Assembly (NCBI GenBank): GCA_913056415.1 | Contig: CAJXNA010000101.1 | Span: 1 to 7,248, forward strand | Direction: 5' to 3' | Source of the DNA: an uncultured Chloroflexota bacterium | GTDB lineage: Bacteria > Chloroflexota > Dehalococcoidia > SM23-28-2 > RBG-16-64-32 | DNA length: 7,248 nucleotides | Shown here: piece by piece, positions 1 through 4,383 of the stretch | Position numbering within the stretch: position 1 is the stretch's first letter | Layout of the letters: every line of letters begins with the position of its first letter | Translations under genes and position numbers: made by a program | Notes under the pieces: model-generated | What the model saw: the letters and a program-made list of their open reading frames with translations, nothing else | What the model was told of the DNA's origin: nothing | Database searches by the model: none

Positions 1-552
1 GGCGACCGCCTTGATGGACGGCTCGTACACCGTACCCGAGCCGGCGTCGACGCCCGACGGCACGTCGAGCGACACGATCGGCTTGCCGCTGGCGTTGGCG
101 CCATCGATCAGGGCAGCGAAACGTCCGCGCGGCGCCCCCGTCAGGCTGTAGCCGATGAGCGCGTCGACGATGAGGTCAGCCTCGCCGAAGAGGCGTTCGA
201 GACGCGTTTGAGGAGTGTCTTCCGCCTCCAGCAGCTCCACCCCCATCCGCCGCAGGATGGAAGCCTGGTGCGCGGGGACATCCGCCAGCTCGCGGACCGC
301 CACTGGGAGGATGATGCAGACGCGGCCGCCCATATTGCTCAGGTGGCGGGCTGCCACCATACCCCCGCCACTGTTGTTCCCCTTGCCTGCCAGCACGAGA
401 ACGCTCCGGTCACGGGCCCCGGCCGCCAGGGTCGCGGCCAGCCGCGCCAAGTTTCGTCCGGCGTTCTCCATCATCTGGAGGAGGACGATACCGTACTCCT
501 CAACCATCAGCCGGTCCACCTCACGCATCTGCTCCGTAGTGATGGACGGCAC
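1..552 (-). CDS. nnrE: NAD(P)H-hydrate epimerase (YjeF N-terminal domain), 3' end beyond the left edge
   Basis: This enzyme interconverts the R and S forms of NADHX/NADPHX, the damaged hydrated cofactors, so that the dehydratase can repair them; it acts in the cytoplasm. The 184 visible residues read as a YjeF_N Rossmann-like domain: an N-terminal helix (TTEQMREVDRLM), the QMMENAGRNLA segment near residues 26-36, the nucleotide loop AGKGNNSGGG near 55-64 followed by MVAARHL, then DALIGYSLTGAPRG near 127-140 and the LDVPSGVDAGSG motif near 162-173. DALIGYS carries the Asp that is catalytic in the family. The loop differs from the usual NNGGDG by lacking its Asp. The start is GTG at 552, with AGAGGG five bases upstream; ATG codons further in would remove conserved sequence. 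The gene follows the AhpD-like gene after 23 bp and is the last visible member of the run. Whether a dehydratase domain is fused to it cannot be seen. Confidence 0.9.
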   Translation of the reverse strand, partial: MPSITTEQMREVDRLMVEEYGIVLLQMMENAGRNLARLAATLAAGARDRSVLVLAGKGNNSGGGMVAARHLSNMGGRVCIILPVAVRELADVPAHQASILRRMGVELLEAEDTPQTRLERLFGEADLIVDALIGYSLTGAPRGRFAALIDGANASGKPIVSLDVPSGVDAGSGTVYEPSIKAVA

Positions 553-575
553 TCTAGCCCTCTCGCGAGCCCTGA

Positions 576-1139
576 TCACTTGGGCCACCACGGCGGCAGC
601 TCCGAGACGACCGCCGGCTCCATCTCCACCGCCAGGGGCGTGAGGAGCCTGGCCATCGCGTTCCAGTTGGCGATGCAGAAGGTGAGCTCCACCAGGTCAC
701 GCTCCGCGAGGTGGTTGAGCAGCTCACGGGCCAGCTCGGCGGAGTCTGCCCGCATGGCGGTGACCGAGTCTGTGTAGCGCAGCACCAGACGCTCAAGCTC
801 TGAGAAGCCCGACGCGGACTCGTATTCGGCCAGCGCCTCCATCTCCACAGCCGTGAGGCCAACCTGCCTGCCGATGCGGACGTGATGGGCGAAGCCGTAG
901 TCGCAGCGCAGGACATGAAACAGGCGCAATACGGCCAGCTCCCTCAGCCGCGGGTCAAGGCTCAGACGCGTAAAGAGCGCCGTCATCATCTCCCACCAAA
1001 CGCGCATCAGGTCCGGCGTGTGAGCCATCACCTTGAACACGTTCAGGACGCCCAGTCCGCGGCTCGTGCGCTCGATAATCTCGTAGAACTCCTGGAGTTG
1101 CGGCGAGTTGGGGGTTTCCACCTGCGATACGACGGCCAT
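576..1139 (-). CDS. Carboxymuconolactone decarboxylase / AhpD-like family protein
   Basis: The all-helical 187-residue protein carries the CMD/AhpD core: PRLRELAVLRLFHVL near residues 63-77, then C79-D-Y-G-F-A-H85-H86 and the helix RIGRQVGLT. The family includes the decarboxylase of the beta-ketoadipate pathway and the AhpD peroxidase partner. True AhpD has a CxxC pair; here only one Cys (C79) stands in the motif, with a second far away at C155, so classical disulfide chemistry is unlikely and the role stays open. The acidic-helix-plus-HH pattern is typical of many uncharacterised CMD proteins. The stop of the upstream thioesterase overlaps the start as TGATG. I chose ATG at 1139 because GGGGAG lies 7 bases upstream; GTG at 1142 is possible but only 4 bases from that site. 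The tight overlap implies coupled translation with the thioesterase. No substrate can be named. Confidence 0.85.
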   Translation of the reverse strand: MAVVSQVETPNSPQLQEFYEIIERTSRGLGVLNVFKVMAHTPDLMRVWWEMMTALFTRLSLDPRLRELAVLRLFHVLRCDYGFAHHVRIGRQVGLTAVEMEALAEYESASGFSELERLVLRYTDSVTAMRADSAELARELLNHLAERDLVELTFCIANWNAMARLLTPLAVEMEPAVVSELPPWWPK

Positions 1140-1579
1140 CACTTAGCTCCCCGCTCGATTATGCGATAGACGACGGTGCCCTGGGCCAGGAGCTTGCCGT
1201 TGGCGTTGGTCACCCGCACGTCGCAGTAGATGATCTCCTTGCCCCGCTTCAGCACTTGCCCCTCGGCGAAGGCGTCCTCGCCGATGACGCCGGAGAGGTA
1301 GTTGACGTTAACGCCGACCGTGGAGCCGAAGTAGCGAGGCGAGAGGATCTCCGCCGTAGTCCAGGCGGCCATCGCGCCCGTCGTGTCGATCAGGGAGGCG
1401 ATAGCGCCGCCGTGAAGGGCATCGCCGGCGGTGGTGTTCTCCTTCTGAAAGCGCAGGCGCAGCTTGGCGTACCCCTCGCGGCCCTCGATAAATTCCATGC
1501 CAAGGTGCTTCATGTAGGGCGTTATGGCTATCACCTTCGCCATGCGCTCATAGTTCGTGTCCGCCTTGCTGTCAGGCAT
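1139..1579 (-). CDS. PaaI-family hotdog-fold thioesterase
   Basis: This is probably an acyl-CoA thioesterase that hydrolyses a small or aromatic acyl-CoA to the free acid in the cytoplasm. The 146-residue length suits a single hotdog domain. The diagnostic motif is L-H56-G-G-A-I-A-S-L-I-D65: the HGG turn followed by a long central helix whose Asp is the catalytic acid in PaaI. The segment VGVNVNYLS near 88-96 and the closing strand CDVRVTNANGKLLAQGTVVYRI (119-140) match the remaining conserved strands. The start ATG at 1579 has a strong GGGAGGA site 7 bases upstream. The gene sits 23 bp after the dehydrogenase stop and overlaps the start of the AhpD-like gene, so the genes are very likely one transcript. 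The family assignment is secure; the acyl substrate is unknown. Confidence 0.9.
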   Translation of the reverse strand: MPDSKADTNYERMAKVIAITPYMKHLGMEFIEGREGYAKLRLRFQKENTTAGDALHGGAIASLIDTTGAMAAWTTAEILSPRYFGSTVGVNVNYLSGVIGEDAFAEGQVLKRGKEIIYCDVRVTNANGKLLAQGTVVYRIIERGAK

Positions 1580-1602
1580 CGGGGTATCCTCCCTCTCGCG
1601 TG

Positions 1603-2703
1603 TTAGGGCACCAGCGCTATGTGGATCGCCTCCTCGCCCGATATCTCGCGGGCCAAGAGGCGCAGGGCGTACTCGGCCTGCTCCAGGGGCAGGGTATGAG
1701 TGTGCATCTCCGCCAGCGGGTAACGGCCGGATTCGATCAGGCGAACGGCTGCCTCGTAGGCCGGGTAGTCCACACCGAGGGCGCCCTTTAGCGTCAGCTC
1801 CTTGGCTACGACCTTATCGCTCAGGAAGTCCGGAATCGGTTTTGGCCCCTTGGTGCCGGCAAGAACGACCGTGCCGCCCCTACGGGCCAGGTCCACCGCC
1901 TGGGTGACCGCCTCCACAGCGTAGGCCGTCACGTCCACCACCACGTCGGCCATGCGGCCGTCGGTTATCTCACGCACCCGGCTACGGATGTCCTCCGCCT
2001 CGACATCGATCGTGTGGTGAGCGCCGAACCTCCGCGCCAGGGCCAGCTTCCTCTCGTCGGCGGCGAGGCCGGTCACGATCACGCAGCCGGCGCCGGCCTC
2101 CCGGCAGGCGATGACGCCGGCCAGACCCCGCTGCCCCGGGCCGAGGATGACCACCGTATCGCCCACCCTGGTGCCCGGCAGCTCCACCGCCCAGCGGAAA
2201 CCGGCGCCCAGGGGGTTGAACAGCACGGCCAGCTCAACGGGGATATCAGGGGAGATGCGATGAACCAGGGAGTGCGGGTCCAGGTACATGTACTGGGCGT
2301 AGCCACCCCATAGGGAGGGTGGCGTGCTTGTGGAGATGTAGCCGTAACCGGATATGAAACCGCGGCTCCGACACAGCCGGTAGCGTCCGGCGACGCACTC
2401 CCGGCAATAGCCGCAGGGGAGCAACGCCTCAACCGCGACACGATCCCCTTGCTTGACGCCCCAGCGCCCGGCCGCCACATCGCCGATCTCCTCGATGACG
2501 CCCACAGGCTCGTGGCCGGGGATAACGGGAAACGGGGCTGGCAGCGCCCCCGCGTACTGTTCGTAGTCGCTGCCGCAGATGCCGCAGGCCTCCACCCGCA
2601 GGAGAGCGTCCTCAGCTCCTATCTCCGGCAGCGGAAACTCCGCGCTGCGCAGGCGGCGAGGCCCTTCCTGCACCACCGCCCGGGACGTGGCGCCCTTACT
2701 CAC
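1603..2703 (-). CDS. Zinc-dependent medium-chain alcohol/polyol dehydrogenase (MDR family)
   Basis: This cytoplasmic oxidoreductase probably oxidises an alcohol or polyol with a nicotinamide cofactor. Its 366 residues cover the GroES-like catalytic domain (about 1-160), the Rossmann domain (about 160-310) and the C-terminal catalytic part. Visible zinc ligands are C43 in CGICGSD and H64-E65 in GHEPVG. Four structural-zinc cysteines are C97, C100, C103 and C111. The cofactor loop is GPGQRGLAG near 188-196. Two positions are unusual: the Glu or Cys that often supplies the fourth catalytic-zinc position is Asn (N163 in FNPLG), and the end of the second Rossmann strand reads VTGL where sorbitol-dehydrogenase relatives have an Asp, which would favour NADP(H). 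The GTG at 2703 is the first start after an in-frame stop at 2712-2710; its ribosome site is weak (GGGAG 11 bases upstream). It is first in the leftward operon, behind the promoter at 2789-2818. The substrate is not predictable. Confidence 0.9.
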   Translation of the reverse strand: MSKGATSRAVVQEGPRRLRSAEFPLPEIGAEDALLRVEACGICGSDYEQYAGALPAPFPVIPGHEPVGVIEEIGDVAAGRWGVKQGDRVAVEALLPCGYCRECVAGRYRLCRSRGFISGYGYISTSTPPSLWGGYAQYMYLDPHSLVHRISPDIPVELAVLFNPLGAGFRWAVELPGTRVGDTVVILGPGQRGLAGVIACREAGAGCVIVTGLAADERKLALARRFGAHHTIDVEAEDIRSRVREITDGRMADVVVDVTAYAVEAVTQAVDLARRGGTVVLAGTKGPKPIPDFLSDKVVAKELTLKGALGVDYPAYEAAVRLIESGRYPLAEMHTHTLPLEQAEYALRLLAREISGEEAIHIALVP

Positions 2704-2755
2704 TTCCAGCTACGCTCCCACGGACCACAGACAGACAGCCACCCTCCTCAATCAT
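2696..2755 (-). CDS. Possible 19-codon leader ORF overlapping the dehydrogenase start
   Basis: The predicted leader of the dehydrogenase mRNA contains ATG at 2755 followed by 18 further codons and TAA at 2698-2696, so this small frame ends 5 bases past the dehydrogenase GTG start and overlaps it by 8 bases. The peptide begins MIEEGG and shows no run of a repeated amino acid that would suggest attenuation. There is no ribosome site in front of its ATG; instead a GAGGAGGG stretch lies inside it (2749-2742), too far from the dehydrogenase start to serve it directly. If translated, it would couple initiation to the main gene, whose own site is weak. It may equally be chance. Confidence 0.2.
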   Translation of the reverse strand: MIEEGGCLSVVRGSVAGSE

Positions 2756-2788
2756 GCCAATAGGAATGCACGAGGCCACAGTGCCGCT

Positions 2789-2818
2789 AGGATAGGCTCA
2801 CCGGGCTCAGGCTGTCAA
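2789..2818 (-). promoter_or_regulatory. Sigma70-type promoter of the dehydrogenase operon
   Basis: Read on the minus strand, a perfect TTGACA -35 box (2818-2813) is followed after 18 bases by TATCCT (2794-2789), which matches the -10 consensus at four of six positions. Transcription would start near 2782, giving a leader of about 80 bases before the GTG at 2703. The position between two divergent transcription units, upstream of the first gene of the leftward run, supports it. Confidence 0.6.
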
Positions 2819-2908
2819 TGCGGCGCCCATCGATGGCATACCGAATCCTCCGGCCTGGTTATGGCGTAACTCCTAGTGGTCAGGGCCCAGGGGTCGTGGC
2901 CCAGCAAA

Positions 2909-2929
2909 GAGGTAGGCAAGATGGCATGA
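2909..2929 (+). promoter_or_regulatory. Ribosome site and two-codon mini-ORF at the start of the small membrane gene
   Basis: GAGGT at 2909-2913 lies 7 bases before ATG at 2921, but that ATG is followed by one Ala codon and then TGA (2927-2929). The TGA overlaps the ATG at 2926 that opens the membrane-protein frame. The ribosome site is 12 bases from ATG 2926, rather far, although a weaker AGG at 2914-2916 is 9 bases away. Initiation at 2921 followed by stop and re-initiation one step back is therefore possible. No convincing promoter was found on this strand between 2819 and 2908. Confidence 0.3.
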
Positions 2930-3180
2930 ACCCGTTCCAGGCCTGGTTTGAGCTGGCGTTGGAGACCGTCCAGCGGGAGTCGTACTACAGCATCTATCTC
3001 GCTGTTGTCGCCACCTGGTTCGCCTACATGGGCCTGCGCGGCCTGGTCTCGAAGGAGACGCGAGGGTTCGGCTGGCGGCGCGGGCCGGCCCTGGATCGGG
3101 AGGCGGAAGTGACTGGTCAGATATGGCTCGTTGTGGCGGCCACGCTCGGCGCGGCGGCGTTGCTCTTCAAGCTGACCTAA
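2926..3180 (+). CDS. Small membrane protein with two predicted transmembrane helices, unknown function
   Basis: The 84-residue protein is not one I recognise. An amphipathic N-terminal stretch (1-20) is followed by a hydrophobic helix near 21-40 (YSIYLAVVATWFAYMGLRGL), a positively charged loop rich in Arg and Lys near 38-60, and a second helix near 64-82 (GQIWLVVAATLGAAALLFKL). By the positive-inside rule the loop faces the cytoplasm and both ends face outward. The frame is open upstream to an ATG at 2818, but that would add a Pro/Gly-rich stretch over the divergent promoter, so ATG 2926 is preferred. The stop lies 9 bp before the DUF3179 selenoprotein candidate, which suggests co-transcription and perhaps a physical partnership in the membrane. 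That partnership is inference from spacing only. Confidence 0.7.
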   Translation: MNPFQAWFELALETVQRESYYSIYLAVVATWFAYMGLRGLVSKETRGFGWRRGPALDREAEVTGQIWLVVAATLGAAALLFKLT

Positions 3181-3189
3181 GCGGGCGTC

Positions 3190-4329
3190 ATGGTGCGGAG
3201 GTTAGGGCTGGTCTTCGGGACGATGGCAGGGCTGCTGCCCTGGCTGCTGGCCCTGGGCATGGCGCTCATCATCGTCATCGTCTTCGCCCAGCGGTTCGGC
3301 ATCTTTGGCCAGAAGATCGAGCTGCCGGGGAGTTCGGTGCTGGTCCCAACGGGCTCCGAGGGCCGCAGCGTCGAGGCGTTCACCTTCACCGCCCGCGACG
3401 GCATCCGCTCCATCGATAGCCCCAGCTTCCTGACCGCCCAGGAGGCGGAGGAGCGCGGCGAGATGGTGCCCACGGAGTTCGTTATCGGGATCAGCCTAAA
3501 CGGGGAGAGCAAAGCGTATCCGGTCAACGTCCTAAGCCGCCATGAGATCGCGAACGACACGGTGGGTGGCATCGCCATCGCCGTCACGTTCTGACCGCTA
3601 TGCTTCACCGGTCTCGTGTTTGACCGGCAGGTAGAGGGCCAAGAGCTCACCTTCGGCGTGTCCGGGAAGCTGATCATGAACAACCTGGTGATGTACGACC
3701 GCCAGACAGACTCTCTCTGGCTCCAGATAAGCGGCGAGGGTATCGATGGCCGCTTCAAGGGCGTCAGCCTCGTCAAAGTCCCGCACGTGCAGACCACCTG
3801 GGCCGCCTGGAAAGAGATGCACCCGGACACCCTGGTGCTGGACAAACGGGGCGGCTACGGCCGTGATCAGTACGAGTCGTATTACAACAATCCCGGCGCC
3901 GGCCCCCTGGGCCAGTCCCGAAGCGATGACCGCCTGCCGCCCAAGGAGCTGGTGCTGGGCTACATCTTCGGCGGCCGCGCCAAGGGCTACCCCTTCCGAA
4001 CGCTCCTGGAGACGCCGGTGATCAACGACGCCTTCGCCGAACGCGAGCTGCTGGTGGTGTTCGACGAGCGCTCCCAGACGGGCCAAATCTTCCGGCGCGA
4101 AGTGGACGGGCGCACACTCACCTTCGATCTGATGTCGCTCAGCGATGGCGACGTGATCGTACGCGACCGGGAGACCGGTTCGACGTGGTCGGGCCTATCG
4201 GGGGAGGCGCTGGAGGGCCCACTGGCCGGCCGCACGCTCCAGCAGATGCCCGCCTTCTACGCCTTCTGGTTCGCTTGGAAGGACTTCTTCATCGAGGCCG
4301 AACTCTACGAGAAGCCGACTTCAAGCTGA
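3190..4329 (+). CDS. Membrane-anchored DUF3179 protein, probable selenoprotein (in-frame TGA = Sec135, U-x-x-C motif)
   Basis: The 379-residue protein has an N-terminal hydrophobic anchor (about 8-33) and then an extracytoplasmic DUF3179 region of unknown function. The first half shows the family's signature: GISLNGESKAYPVNVL (100-115), RHEIANDTVGG (117-127), then AVTF-U135-P-L-C138-FTG. Residue 135 is encoded by TGA at 3592-3594; the same frame continues 244 codons to the end with intact family sequence on both sides (LTFGVSG, LVMYDRQTDSLW, TTWAAWKEMHPDTLVL). DUF3179 proteins normally have Cys there (VTYCPLC). A hairpin suited to a bacterial SECIS follows at 3608-3627. The second half (254-373) repeats the first, with D292-E-R-S295 at the UPLC position. 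The ATG at 3190 has only a weak ribosome site and may be coupled to the upstream gene. Alternatives are a nonsense mutation of TGC/TGT or a sequencing error. The final stop is also TGA. Confidence 0.8.
3592..3634 (+). promoter_or_regulatory. Sec codon and bacterial SECIS-like stem-loop inside the DUF3179 gene
   Basis: After the in-frame TGA (3592-3594), CCGGTC at 3608-3613 pairs perfectly with GACCGG at 3622-3627 around an 8-base loop, TCGTGTTT (3614-3621). The loop starts 19 bases after the TGA, inside the roughly 16-37 base window accepted for bacterial SECIS elements, and it has a G near its 5' side. A weaker lower stem may form through C3606-G3631, U3604-A3633 and C3603-G3634. A competing fold between GACCG at 3593-3597 and CGGTC at 3609-3613 has one pair fewer and a larger loop. 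In bacteria, SelB binds such a loop to deliver Sec-tRNA. The element lies within coding sequence, as is normal in bacteria. Confidence 0.55.
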
Positions 4330-4347
4330 CCTGAGGCTTGTGTCGGA

Positions 4348-4375
4348 CTGACGGCCGGCCCGGACGTGCGATAAT
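4348..4375 (+). promoter_or_regulatory. Promoter for a leaderless pyruvate kinase transcript
   Basis: CTGACG (4348-4353) is followed after 16 bases by GATAAT (4370-4375), which matches the consensus -10 at five of six positions. The usual start of transcription, about seven bases after the -10, falls at 4381-4384, exactly on the overlapping GTG/ATG start codons of pyruvate kinase. No Shine-Dalgarno sequence lies upstream of those codons, which agrees with leaderless initiation. The spacer holds the palindrome GGCCGGCC (4353-4360). The whole unit sits in the 54-bp gap after the DUF3179 gene. Confidence 0.6.
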
Positions 4376-4383
4376 CCAGTGTG

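Noticed and set aside
208..777. Plus-strand ORF of 189 codons over the epimerase and AhpD-like genes
   Set aside because: Its translation is low-complexity and His/Arg/Ser-rich, while the minus strand carries two clear protein families.
2818..2925. N-terminal extension of the small membrane protein to an ATG at 2818
   Set aside because: The extra 36 residues are Pro/Gly/Arg-rich without family character, overlap the divergent promoter, and lack a ribosome site, whereas the frame after 2926 has clear helices.
3592..3594. TGA read as Trp (alternative genetic code)
   Set aside because: Trp is encoded by TGG throughout, TGA ends several neighbouring genes, and the family has Cys, not Trp, at this position.
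3177..3845. Long antisense ORF of 222 codons on the minus strand, and a second at 3598-4086
   Set aside because: They lie opposite the DUF3179 gene and have no recognisable domain; GC-rich coding DNA often leaves such open frames.
3190..4329. Two separate genes, 3190-3594 and 3616-4329
   Set aside because: They share one frame, the second lacks a ribosome site and would start in the middle of the DUF3179 domain, and the conserved PLC-FTG motif lies in the gap between them.
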